DNA of 43,902 bases from Steroidobacteraceae bacterium (GTDB lineage Bacteria; Pseudomonadota; Gammaproteobacteria; Steroidobacterales; Steroidobacteraceae), in the NCBI GenBank assembly GCA_016844605.1, contig JAENJD010000010.1, positions 1-43,902 of the forward strand, read 5' to 3'. The position numbers were made by a program, and so were the translations under genes. Below, piece after piece: positions 1 through 10,612 of this stretch; position 1 is the stretch's first letter, and every line of letters starts with the position of its first letter. The notes below the pieces were generated by a model. That model worked only from the letters and a program-made list of their open reading frames with translations. It did no database searches and had not been told where the DNA came from.

Positions 1-170
1 AGATCCGCGGCGAGATTGACCGCCTGCGTGCGATAGATGGCCGTGCGACCGGCCTGCAGGCTGTTGAGGTACAGAGCGGCAATGCCGAGCATGCCGATCG
101 CCAGCACGACGAGAGCCACCAGCGTCTCGACCAGAGTGAAGCCATTCTGCAATTTCATGCTATTACTCAT
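1..170 (-). CDS. pilV: Type IV pilus modification protein PilV, N-terminal part (cut by window edge)
   Basis: Reading from 170 toward 1, the product begins MSNSMKLQNGFTLVETLVAL and continues through a hydrophobic helix; about 56 residues are present and the rest lies outside the window. The G|FTLVE sequence is a class III prepilin peptidase site with the conserved Glu at +5. The following residues (LGIAALYLNSLQAGRTAIYRT, shown here only in part: IYRTQAVNLA) resemble the N-terminus of PilV minor pseudopilins, which prime type IV pilus assembly at the inner membrane. It starts 9 nt after the stop of the upstream fimT-like gene on the same strand, as in a minor-pilin operon. The family is inferred from the N-terminus and context only. 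Confidence 0.8.
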   Translation of the reverse strand, partial: MSNSMKLQNGFTLVETLVALVVLAIGMLGIAALYLNSLQAGRTAIYRTQAVNLAAD

Positions 171-179
171 GATTCAACT

Positions 180-815
180 CTAGGAGCAGCCCGCGATCGG
201 GACGCCGATCGCGTCAATCAAGACCTGAATCTCGGTCGGGTCCCGGGTCACGCCGGCCCGGCCGGTCACTGAGATCAGGATGCCGCGTGCGGCCGACAGT
301 TCCCCGCCGGACATCTCGTTGCCACGCTCGTCGCAAAGGACCAGGCGGGTCGCGTTGGTGTTGTCCGCAAAGCCATTATCTCGGTAAGTAACACGGAGCG
401 GACTAGCCGGATTCGTCGCTGAACGCCCGATGATGGTGGTAGGTATGGCGTCGTGCTGCAACAGCACTTGCTCTCCGGCATCGCGCTGGCCGTTTGGATT
501 AACGGCGGGAAGGCTGTCGACAAAAACGATCCAACCCGTCAGCATCACCGACGCGGCGCATGTCGGAACGGGGGTGGCCGGATTGTCCGCGTTAACTGAA
601 TTGGCACTCGCGCAAAACGTCACGGGCACGCGGCGCTTGATCGCCTCGGAACGCGCGAAATGCAGGCCCGCCATGACGTCGTTGGCGGCACCGGTGATGC
701 GCGCATTGCGGATGAAGTTGCCCATGGCCGGGACGCCGACGCCGAGCAGGAGGCCTGCGAGCGCCAGGACCAGCATCAACTCAAGCAACGTAAAGCCTGT
801 TTGCCCTTTTTTCAT
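180..815 (-). CDS. fimT: GspH/FimT family minor pseudopilin
   Basis: The product (about 211 aa) begins MKKGQTGFTLLELMLVLALA: a short basic leader, a prepilin peptidase site G|FTLLE with Glu at +5, then a hydrophobic helix. The rest is soluble and Thr/Ala/Asp-rich, with two cysteine-containing stretches, as in FimT/GspH minor pseudopilins that help initiate type IV pili. A longer ORF opens at 854, but the Met at 815 puts the leader at normal prepilin length, so I chose it. No Shine-Dalgarno precedes this start; a TATAGT hexamer on the minus strand ends 7 nt before the ATG. It is followed 9 nt later by pilV. The family is clear; choosing FimT over another GspH-type pseudopilin rests on context. 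Confidence 0.85.
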   Translation of the reverse strand: MKKGQTGFTLLELMLVLALAGLLLGVGVPAMGNFIRNARITGAANDVMAGLHFARSEAIKRRVPVTFCASANSVNADNPATPVPTCAASVMLTGWIVFVDSLPAVNPNGQRDAGEQVLLQHDAIPTTIIGRSATNPASPLRVTYRDNGFADNTNATRLVLCDERGNEMSGGELSAARGILISVTGRAGVTRDPTEIQVLIDAIGVPIAGCS

Positions 816-822
816 GGCATGC

Positions 823-828
823 ACTATA
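823..828 (-). promoter_or_regulatory. Candidate -10 element for fimT
   Basis: The minus strand reads TATAGT, ending 7 nt before the fimT ATG at 815. No convincing -35 is visible. If used, transcription would begin at or within a nucleotide or two of the start codon (leaderless). Confidence 0.25.
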
Positions 829-934
829 CGGTCGCGGAAACGGGCCGACGGCATGACCTGACGGACGATGCCTCCGCGCCGATGAACGGCATGAATTACC
901 GTCGCATCAGCTGCTTGGCGGCCTTCCTTTGTGA

Positions 935-4835
<3,901 letters not shown>

Positions 4836-4839
4836 TCCG

Positions 4840-4848
4840 TGCTAGTCT
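4840..4848 (+). promoter_or_regulatory. Candidate extended -10 element for ftsB
   Basis: TGCTAGTCT matches an extended -10 (TG-n-TAnnnT) in the 22-nt gap between eno and ftsB. It ends 9 nt before the ftsB ATG. No Shine-Dalgarno lies between, so any transcript from it would be nearly leaderless. No good -35 is visible. Confidence 0.3.
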
Positions 4849-4857
4849 TTTCAACCC

Positions 4858-5193
4858 ATGAAGATGCTCCTTGCCGGCTTTGTCGCGGTGCTCGCACTCT
4901 TGCAGTACCGGCTGTGGGTCTCTGACGAAGGCATGCGCGAGGTCTGGCATCTGGCGGGCGCGGTCGAATCCCAGCGCGCTGACAACGCGGTACTTGCTGA
5001 GCGAAATACCCAGCTCAAGGCCGAGGTCGCGGATCTCAAGCATGGTCTGACGGCGCTCGAGGAACGGGCACGCCATGACCTGGGCATGATCGCGGTCACC
5101 GAGACTTTCTATCAGGTCGTGGACACGCCAGAGCGGGCGCCCGATGACCGCCAGGATGAGTCAATCGCGACGCAGGCTGCCGCGACGCCTTGA
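4858..5193 (+). CDS. ftsB: Cell division protein FtsB
   Basis: FtsB (111 aa) is a small bitopic inner-membrane protein that forms the FtsQ-FtsB-FtsL divisome subcomplex. Residues about 1-18 (MKMLLAGFVAVLALLQYRLW) form the single membrane helix. The next 50 residues are a heptad-like coiled coil rich in Leu, Ala and Glu (AVLAERNTQLKAEVADL), ending with the family-typical LGMIAVTETFYQVV. It lies between eno and ispD, the standard gammaproteobacterial position. The C-terminal tail (about 15 residues, Asp/Gln/Ala-rich) is a little longer than in E. coli (103 aa). Confidence 0.93.
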   Translation: MKMLLAGFVAVLALLQYRLWVSDEGMREVWHLAGAVESQRADNAVLAERNTQLKAEVADLKHGLTALEERARHDLGMIAVTETFYQVVDTPERAPDDRQDESIATQAAATP

Positions 5194-5200
5194 TATCCCG

Positions 5201-5902
5201 GTGTCCGAACGCATCTGGTTCGTGATACCTGCCGCCGGATTGTCGTCGCGATTCGGCGGCTCCGTGCCAAAGCCCTATCTGCGCATTGCGGGACGCAGCC
5301 TGCTGGAGCATGCGTTGCGGGCATTGCTGCTGTGCCCAGGGCTGGCCGGCGGCGTCGTCGTCATCACAGAGGGTGACCGGCGCTGGGCGCGGCTGCCTGC
5401 CTCGGTCCGGCGCCGCGTCATGACGACCACGGGTGGTGCAACACGCGCGCAGTCCGTGCAGCGTGGGCTCGAAGCCCTGATTGCCGCGCTGCCCACGGAC
5501 TGGGTGCTGGTGCATGATGCGGCGCGACCCTGCCTGCCATCCGGTGATCTTGCGGCGCTGGTAACGGCTTGCCGGCGCGACGAGGTAGGGGGGTTGCTGG
5601 CCTTGCCGATCACCGAGACGGTGAAGCTCGCCGACGGCGATGGGCGCAGTGGACGGAGTGTTCCGCGCGACGGCCTCTGGCGCGCGCAGACCCCGCAGAT
5701 GTTCCGGCATGGACCGTTGCTGCGGGCCCTGTCCAGGGCACTGGAAGAAGGAATTGAAGCAACCGACGAAGCGGTCGCCATCGAAAGGCTGGGGCTGCGT
5801 CCGAAACTTGTCGAAGGCTCGCCGCTGAATATCAAGGTCACGCGACCCGCGGATCTTGCGCTGGTGAGCGCCGCACTGCGCCTCGCCAAGGAGAGATCGT
5901 GA
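5201..5902 (+). CDS. ispD: 2-C-methyl-D-erythritol 4-phosphate cytidylyltransferase
   Basis: IspD transfers CMP from CTP to methylerythritol phosphate, the third step of the MEP isoprenoid pathway. The nucleotidyltransferase motif reads FVIPAAGLSSRFGG...PKPYL near the N-terminus. Later motifs are TGGATRAQSVQRGL, VHDAARPC and ATDEAVAIE. The start is uncertain: ATG at 5144 or 5156 would overlap ftsB and add 15-19 residues, while GTG at 5201 gives 233 aa, close to the family length, just after the ftsB stop. None has a strong Shine-Dalgarno. The stop overlaps the ispF start (GTGA). Confidence 0.93.
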   Translation: MSERIWFVIPAAGLSSRFGGSVPKPYLRIAGRSLLEHALRALLLCPGLAGGVVVITEGDRRWARLPASVRRRVMTTTGGATRAQSVQRGLEALIAALPTDWVLVHDAARPCLPSGDLAALVTACRRDEVGGLLALPITETVKLADGDGRSGRSVPRDGLWRAQTPQMFRHGPLLRALSRALEEGIEATDEAVAIERLGLRPKLVEGSPLNIKVTRPADLALVSAALRLAKERS

Positions 5903-6381
5903 GAATCGGCAGTGGACATGACCTGCACCGTTTCGGGCCCGGCGATCACGTGATGCTGGGTGGCGTGCGCATCGCACACGACCGTGGATTGGTGGCGCAC
6001 TCGGACGGCGACGTCGTACTGCACGCGCTCATGGATGCGCTGCTCGGCGCGGCGGGTGCCGGCGACATCGGCCAGCACTTCCCCGATAGCGATGCGCGCT
6101 GGGCAGGCGCCGACAGCCGTGTGCTGCTGCGAGAGGTCGGCAGGATGATCGCGTCGCGCGGCTTCGAGATCGCGAATTGCGACGTCACGCTGGTCGCGGA
6201 GGCACCCCGCATCGCCGGCCACCGCGAAGCGATGTGCGCAAATATCGCCGCGGACCTGGCACTCGAGCGCAGCCGCGTCAATGTAAAGGCCACCACCGCG
6301 GAGGGTCTCGGCGCACTTGGCCGCGGGGAGGGAGTCGCAGCCCATGCGGTCGTCCTGTTGCTGGCAGGCGATAGTGCCTGA
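5899..6381 (+). CDS. ispF: 2-C-methyl-D-erythritol 2,4-cyclodiphosphate synthase
   Basis: IspF (160 aa) cyclises CDP-methylerythritol 2-phosphate to methylerythritol 2,4-cyclodiphosphate, releasing CMP; it acts as a homotrimer. The N-terminus reads RIGSGHDLHRFGPGD, carrying the Asp8/His10 metal ligands. It is followed by HSDGDVVLHALMDALLGAAG, GDIGQHFPDSD and the C-terminal VKATTAEGLGALGRGEG. The GTG start overlaps the ispD stop by 4 nt. The 3' end overlaps the truD start by 8 nt, so ispD-ispF-truD are probably translated as one coupled unit. Confidence 0.97.
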   Translation: MRIGSGHDLHRFGPGDHVMLGGVRIAHDRGLVAHSDGDVVLHALMDALLGAAGAGDIGQHFPDSDARWAGADSRVLLREVGRMIASRGFEIANCDVTLVAEAPRIAGHREAMCANIAADLALERSRVNVKATTAEGLGALGRGEGVAAHAVVLLLAGDSA

Positions 6382-7441
6382 CGACGCAAGGCGTGAGGCC
6401 TGGCGCCAGCTCGCTCTCGACCCACCCCTTGCCCACGGCGGAGCGCCGGTCGCGGGCCAGATACGAACCGATCCCGAGGACTTTCTCGTCGAGGAACGGC
6501 TCAGCTTCCAGCCGGATGGCGGCACAGGTCATTACCTGCTGCTGGTCGAGAAGCGCGATGCCAATACGCTTTACGTCGCGAAGTGTCTCGCCAGGCTCGC
6601 CGGGCTTCCCGCGGGCGACATCGGCTTTGCGGGGCTCAAGGACCGGCGCGCGGTCGCGCGCCAGTGGTTTTCCATTCCTGCTCGGCATGTCCGGCCGTCG
6701 GCCGCGGGGCTGGAAGGTGACGGGTTCCAAGTGCTCGAAGTCCATCCGCACTCGCGAAAGCTGAGACGCGGTGCGCTCGCTGCCAATCGCTTCCGCCTGC
6801 GCGTGCGCGAACTCAGGGGCGATCTCACGACACTGGCGGCGCGGTTGCAGACGATCGCTCTGCGCGGGGCACCGAATTATTTCGGGCCGCAAAGATTCGG
6901 ACGCGACGGGGCGAATCTGCTGCGGGTGAACGACTGGATCGATTCCGGGCGCTTGCCGCGCGATCGTGCCGCCCGCGGCTTCCTGCTGTCGGCCGCCCGC
7001 TCGCTGGCATTCAATGCGGTGCTCGGCCGTCGTGTCGCCGAGGGAAGCTGGGACCGCCTGCTGCCCGGTGAAATCGCAAGTCTCTCCGGCAGCTCGTCGG
7101 TGTTCCGGGTGGCAGAGGTCGACCAAGAGCTCGCGCGCCGCTGCCGCGAAGGTGACATTCATCCGAGTGGCCCGCTGTGCGGGGAGGGCGACATGCAACC
7201 CGGGGGCGAGTGCGCATCCATTGAACAATCAGTTCTCGAGATGCTGGCGCCATTGCCGGAGCGCCTGGCCGGCGTGGTCGCCGGCGAACGGCGCGCACTG
7301 GTATTGCGGCCGGCGGATCTGGCCTGGAATGTAGGCGGGCAGGAGCTCGAGCTGGAATTTGAATTGCCGCGCGGCGCATTCGCGACCAGCCTGCTGCGCG
7401 AGGCCATCTCGGCGACAGTGCCCGAAGCGGAATCTGATTGA
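6374..7441 (+). CDS. truD: tRNA pseudouridine(13) synthase TruD
   Basis: TruD makes pseudouridine at position 13 of certain tRNAs. The family signature GLKDRRAVARQWFS carries the catalytic Asp (about residue 90 from the chosen start). Further TruD motifs are APNYFGPQRFGRDG and, near the C-terminus, LEFELPRGAFATSLLRE. The insert between these segments corresponds to the TRUD domain. I chose GTG at 6374 (355 aa, inside the end of ispF) because the ORF start at 6317 would add residues translated from ispF sequence. It converges with the Smr gene, with only 5 nt between stop codons. Confidence 0.95.
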   Translation: MPDDARREAWRQLALDPPLAHGGAPVAGQIRTDPEDFLVEERLSFQPDGGTGHYLLLVEKRDANTLYVAKCLARLAGLPAGDIGFAGLKDRRAVARQWFSIPARHVRPSAAGLEGDGFQVLEVHPHSRKLRRGALAANRFRLRVRELRGDLTTLAARLQTIALRGAPNYFGPQRFGRDGANLLRVNDWIDSGRLPRDRAARGFLLSAARSLAFNAVLGRRVAEGSWDRLLPGEIASLSGSSSVFRVAEVDQELARRCREGDIHPSGPLCGEGDMQPGGECASIEQSVLEMLAPLPERLAGVVAGERRALVLRPADLAWNVGGQELELEFELPRGAFATSLLREAISATVPEAESD

Positions 7442-7446
7442 CGACG

Positions 7447-7971
7447 TCAGGGATCGAGCAGTACGTACAAGGCGCCGGTGCCGCCGTCCGGCCGCCGCGC
7501 GGAACAGAATGCAGCGACGGCGTCGTGCCGGCGCAGCCAGCGATTGACCGCTGCCTTGAGCACGGGCCCGCGATCACCGGAACCGCGCCCCTTGCCGTGC
7601 ACGATGCGCACACAACGCAGGCCGTGATGGCTCGCGTCGGCCAGAAATCCGAGGATCGCGAGTCGCGCCTCTGCCCGGGTCATGCCGTGCAGGTCCAGTT
7701 CATCGCGGCGCGCGTACAGGCCGCGTCGCAGGCGGCGCATTGCCGCTTCGGGGACGCCATTGCGCCGGTAGGTCAGCTCCTCGCCGGTCTCGACCTCGAG
7801 ATCCGCGGCATCGAGATCGAGCGATTCCGCGAGCACACGCGCTTCGTCCGCGCGGCGGAGAGCCGCACGCGCAGGAACCTTTGGCCGCTGTGGCGCTGGC
7901 CGGGACTGCCGGAGCGGTCGCACGTCGCGTACCGCGGCGCGAAAGAGCTTTCGTTCGTCTTCGTCATTCAT
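7447..7971 (-). CDS. Smr/MutS2-domain protein (SmrA/SmrB-like)
   Basis: This 174-aa protein has a charged N-terminal half rich in Arg, Ala and Asp. The C-terminal Smr domain carries the LDLHGMT motif and the VRIVHGKGRGSGDRG motif. Smr domains are endonucleases; the stand-alone SmrB of E. coli cleaves mRNA at collided ribosomes, and this protein has a similar layout. The N-terminal FRAAVRDVRPL segment also resembles SmrA/SmrB proteins. The frame stays open upstream to 8085, but the Met at 7971 (MNDEDERKLF) matches family N-termini. It diverges from surE and shares the short intergenic region with it. SmrA versus SmrB cannot be settled from sequence alone. Confidence 0.88.
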   Translation of the reverse strand: MNDEDERKLFRAAVRDVRPLRQSRPAPQRPKVPARAALRRADEARVLAESLDLDAADLEVETGEELTYRRNGVPEAAMRRLRRGLYARRDELDLHGMTRAEARLAILGFLADASHHGLRCVRIVHGKGRGSGDRGPVLKAAVNRWLRRHDAVAAFCSARRPDGGTGALYVLLDP

Positions 7972-8013
7972 GCTGAGGTCCGCGGTGCGCTGGCGAGACC
8001 GCCGCTGCTTTCC

Positions 8014-8021
8014 AGTATAGT
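8014..8021. promoter_or_regulatory. Shared -10-like element between smr and surE
   Basis: AGTATAGT reads as TATAGT on plus (8016-8021, toward surE) and TATACT on minus (8019-8014, toward the Smr gene). It is the only AT-rich hexamer in this 95-bp divergent region. No strong -35 is visible either way. Confidence 0.3.
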
Positions 8022-8066
8022 GCGGCCCGGTCGCCGCGCACGCGATGGGGATGAACAGGCGAGGCC

Positions 8067-8828
8067 GTGAAGATCCTGCTTTCAAACGACGATGGCTATC
8101 GGGCCGAAGGATTGCGCTGCCTGAAGGAGGCGCTCGCGGATGTTGCGCCGCTGACGCTGGTCGCCCCGGATCGCAATCGCAGCGGTGCCAGCCATTCGCT
8201 GACCCTCGACGTGCCGCTGCGCGTCCAGCAGGCCGAGCCGGACACCTGGTATGTCATCAACGGCACGCCGACCGACTGCGTGCACCTGGCAATCACGGGC
8301 CTCTTCGAGCATGAATTCGACATGGTCGTGTCGGGCGTCAATGACGGACCCAATCTCGGCGACGATGTCCTTTATTCCGGCACGGTGGCGGCCGCCATTG
8401 AAGGGCGCTTTCTCGGACTGCCGACAATTGCCATGTCGCTGGTGCCAGTGACCGGCAATTGCACGCATTACCGTACTGCGGCGCGGATCGCGCGCGAACT
8501 CGTGCTGCGCCTGCTCGCGAAGCCGCTGCATCGCTCCATGATCCTCAATGTCAATGTTCCTGACCTGCCATATGCGGAACTGCGGGGATTCGAAGTCACG
8601 CGCCTGGGCAATCGGCATCGCGCGGAGGCGGCGGTCAGCGGCCTCGATCCACGCGGCCGCCGGATCTACTGGGTCGGCGCCGCGGGTTCCGAACAGGACG
8701 CGGGCCCTGGCACGGACTTTCATGCGGTTACCAATGGGTTCGTCTCGGTCACGCCGTTGCAGGTGGACCTGACGCGCCACGCCGCACTCGACAGCCTCCG
8801 CGACTGGCTGCGGGAACCGGGATCATGA
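8067..8828 (+). CDS. surE: 5'/3'-nucleotidase SurE
   Basis: SurE (253 aa) is a cytosolic, metal-dependent nucleoside monophosphate phosphatase linked to stationary-phase survival. The GTG start gives [14 protein letters not shown], with the metal-binding Asp pair. The conserved Ser in [10 protein letters not shown] and the Asn in [19 protein letters not shown] complete the active site. The stop overlaps the pcm ATG (ATGA), matching the classic surE-pcm pair. An overlapping ORF from 8045 is a shadow. Confidence 0.97.
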   Translation: MKILLSNDDGYRAEGLRCLKEALADVAPLTLVAPDRNRSGASHSLTLDVPLRVQQAEPDTWYVINGTPTDCVHLAITGLFEHEFDMVVSGVNDGPNLGDDVLYSGTVAAAIEGRFLGLPTIAMSLVPVTGNCTHYRTAARIARELVLRLLAKPLHRSMILNVNVPDLPYAELRGFEVTRLGNRHRAEAAVSGLDPRGRRIYWVGAAGSEQDAGPGTDFHAVTNGFVSVTPLQVDLTRHAALDSLRDWLREPGS

Positions 8829-9499
8829 GCAGCGAGCGGGAAGAGCCGACGCGCAGTGGAATCGGAATGACCTCGGCGCGCACGCGCGAGCGCCTAATCC
8901 AGCGCCTCGTCGAGCAGGGAATCCGCGATCCGCGGGTGCTCGACCGAATTCGCAATGTGCCGCGGCATTTGTTCGTGGACGAGGCGCTGTCGAGCCGCGC
9001 ATACGAGGATACGGCGCTGCCGATCGGGCACGGCCAGACCATTTCGCAGCCCTATGTCGTCGCACGCATGACCGAGGCCGTGACGCTCGGCGGCGTCCCG
9101 GACAAGGTGCTCGAGATCGGAACAGGCTGCGGCTACCAGACCGCCGTACTGGCTCCGCTGGTTGGGCGGCTCTATAGCATCGAGCGAATCGAAGCCCTGC
9201 TCGACCGGGCCAAGGAAAACCTGAAGGAACTCGGCATCCGCAATGTGCGCTTCAAGCACGGCGACGGCAATGAAGGCTGGCCGTCGCAGGCGCCATTCGA
9301 TGCGATCCTGGTTGCTGCCGCACCGCATGCCGTGCCGCAGAAGTTGCTGGACCAGCTCGGCGAGGGTGGCCGGCTGGTTGCGCCGATCGGTCCTGAAGGG
9401 CGGCAGGAACTTCTGCGCCTGACGCGGCGCGGCGATCAGTACCTGCGCGAAAGACTTGGCCTTGTCAGTTTCGTGCCATTGCTGGGCGGCCTTTCCTGA
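8825..9499 (+). CDS. pcm: Protein-L-isoaspartate O-methyltransferase
   Basis: Pcm (224 aa) methylates abnormal isoaspartyl residues using S-adenosylmethionine, starting their repair in aged proteins. The N-terminal helix region ([20 protein letters not shown]) precedes the family motif [16 protein letters not shown]. The SAM-binding motif I reads [16 protein letters not shown], and [15 protein letters not shown] is the post-I region. The first ~15 residues are polar and poorly conserved; a start at the internal Met ([10 protein letters not shown]) is possible. It is coupled to surE by a 4-nt overlap and followed by the nlpD-like gene. Confidence 0.97.
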   Translation: MSSEREEPTRSGIGMTSARTRERLIQRLVEQGIRDPRVLDRIRNVPRHLFVDEALSSRAYEDTALPIGHGQTISQPYVVARMTEAVTLGGVPDKVLEIGTGCGYQTAVLAPLVGRLYSIERIEALLDRAKENLKELGIRNVRFKHGDGNEGWPSQAPFDAILVAAAPHAVPQKLLDQLGEGGRLVAPIGPEGRQELLRLTRRGDQYLRERLGLVSFVPLLGGLS

Positions 9500-9530
9500 G
9501 GTGGAGGGCGGCGCAAGGGTCGCAGCCGCG

Positions 9531-10214
9531 GTGCCCGGCCGTTTCCTGATCGTGGTGACAGCCCTCGCCCTGATGGCTTGTGCCGGCGCGGCGAAGAAGC
9601 CGGCTATCCCGGATCATCATGTCGTGCGTGCCGGCGAGACTCTTTATTCCATCTCGATGCGCTACCGACTCGACTATCACGATGTCGCGCGCTGGAATGG
9701 CATTGCTGCCGACTATCGCATCGATGCAGGGCAACGAATCCGGCTGAATCCGCCACCCCGAGCGCGGGCCAGGCCGGCTCCAGCCGTCGCCGCAGCGCGC
9801 GCCCCATCGCCACGCGCCTCGCCCGACGATCCCGCGCATCGTCCGCCACACTGGCGGTGGCCTGTGCAGGGCGGGCGCGTGATCGGAACCATCACGCAAC
9901 CATCCGGTGGACTGGGCCTGCGCATCGACGGCGAATTGAACCAGCCCGTATTCGCCGCAGCGGACGGCAGGATTGTCTACACGGGCAGCGGTCTGCGTGG
10001 CTACGGCCAGTTGATCATCATTACTCACGAGCGCGGCTGGCTCTCGGCCTACGGTCACAATGCGCTGGTCCATGTGCAGGAAGGCGAGACAGTGCGCGCC
10101 GGGCAGGCGATTGCCTCGATGGGACCCGGGCCGGATCAACAGACAATGCTCTACTTCGAAATCCGCCTCGACGGCCGGCCGCTCGACCCGCTCAAGCAGC
10201 TCCCGCCACGCTGA
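9531..10214 (+). CDS. nlpD: NlpD-like lipoprotein with LysM and degenerate M23 (LytM) domains
   Basis: The predicted lipoprotein has a hydrophobic signal ending in the lipobox L-M-A-C, then a LysM repeat (HHVVRAGETLYSISMRYRLD ... AGQRIRLNPP). A low-complexity Ala/Pro/Arg linker follows, then a C-terminal LytM domain. The LytM domain looks catalytically dead: the expected first metal His is replaced in GLGLRIDG, and the final HxH site reads LYFEIR. NlpD proteins are similarly degenerate and activate the amidase AmiC at the septum. Start is uncertain: GTG 9531 (AAGGG upstream, ~11 nt) or GTG 9501, directly after pcm. The expected downstream neighbour rpoS is absent. Confidence 0.9.
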   Translation: MPGRFLIVVTALALMACAGAAKKPAIPDHHVVRAGETLYSISMRYRLDYHDVARWNGIAADYRIDAGQRIRLNPPPRARARPAPAVAAARAPSPRASPDDPAHRPPHWRWPVQGGRVIGTITQPSGGLGLRIDGELNQPVFAAADGRIVYTGSGLRGYGQLIIITHERGWLSAYGHNALVHVQEGETVRAGQAIASMGPGPDQQTMLYFEIRLDGRPLDPLKQLPPR

Positions 10215-10231
10215 ACTTGCGACTGGGCATC

Positions 10232-10303
10232 CGTCTGAAAAAGGGGACGCTACCCTTTTCCCAAAGGATCGAAGGAAAAGGGTAGCGTCCCCTTTTTCAG
10301 ACG
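10232..10303. repeat. Perfect 30-bp inverted repeat with 12-nt loop (REP-like / terminator-like)
   Basis: Arms at 10232-10261 and 10274-10303 are perfect reverse complements; each contains AAAAAGGGGACGCTACCCTT or its complement. The loop is 12 nt. It starts 17 nt after the nlpD stop and includes the stop codon of the decayed minus-strand gene (TCA at 10297-10299). The A-tract/G-tract/T-tract structure could terminate transcription in both directions. From general knowledge, similar GGGGACGC-type palindromes are scattered in gammaproteobacterial genomes and can be REP elements moved by RAYT transposases; no transposase is in this window and I saw no second copy. Confidence 0.85.
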
Positions 10304-10552
10304 ATCAGTGCAATGGCGACTTCGCGAAATTCGGAGAGCAGCAGGTTGTAGGTGCGGCAGGCGGCGCCGGTGTCCATTACTTCCAGTCCGATGCCGTGTG
10401 AGGCAAACGCGGAAAATAATTCCGGTGGCGGCATGCGCTGCCTTGGCCCGGTGCCGAGAATCACGACATCCGCGATCGCGCATGCGGATCTCGCCTGCCG
10501 CATAGGCAGTGATCGCATTCGAGACATTTCCTTCTTCGCGGCTGATCTGCAT
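10297..10552 (-). pseudogene. Decayed Mth938-like domain protein (internal deletion plus frameshift)
   Basis: From 10527 downward the minus strand encodes DVVILGTGPRQRMPPPELF, then GIGLEVMDTGAACRTYNLLL and SEFREVAIALIV stop. This is the C-terminal half of the Mth938-like (Xcc1710/DUF498) family. A Met at 10552 in a different frame starts MQISREEGNVSNAITAYAAG EIR (written in two pieces), matching the family N-terminus. The pieces meet near 10480-10490 in different frames, and about 40 residues of the usual ~120 are missing. This suggests an old gene with a non-triplet internal deletion. An assembly error is an alternative. The protein's stop codon lies inside the adjacent palindrome. Confidence 0.75.
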
Positions 10553-10598
10553 CGGCTTGCCTAACCGAAATATAGCCAATCCCCGCGATGCGCGCCGT

Positions 10599-10604
10599 TA
10601 TCAT
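10599..10604 (+). promoter_or_regulatory. Candidate -10 element for recJ
   Basis: TATCAT ends 8 nt before the recJ ATG at 10613. No Shine-Dalgarno lies between and no clear -35 is visible. Use of this site would give a leaderless or near-leaderless recJ mRNA. Confidence 0.25.
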
Positions 10605-10612
10605 GACCGGCG

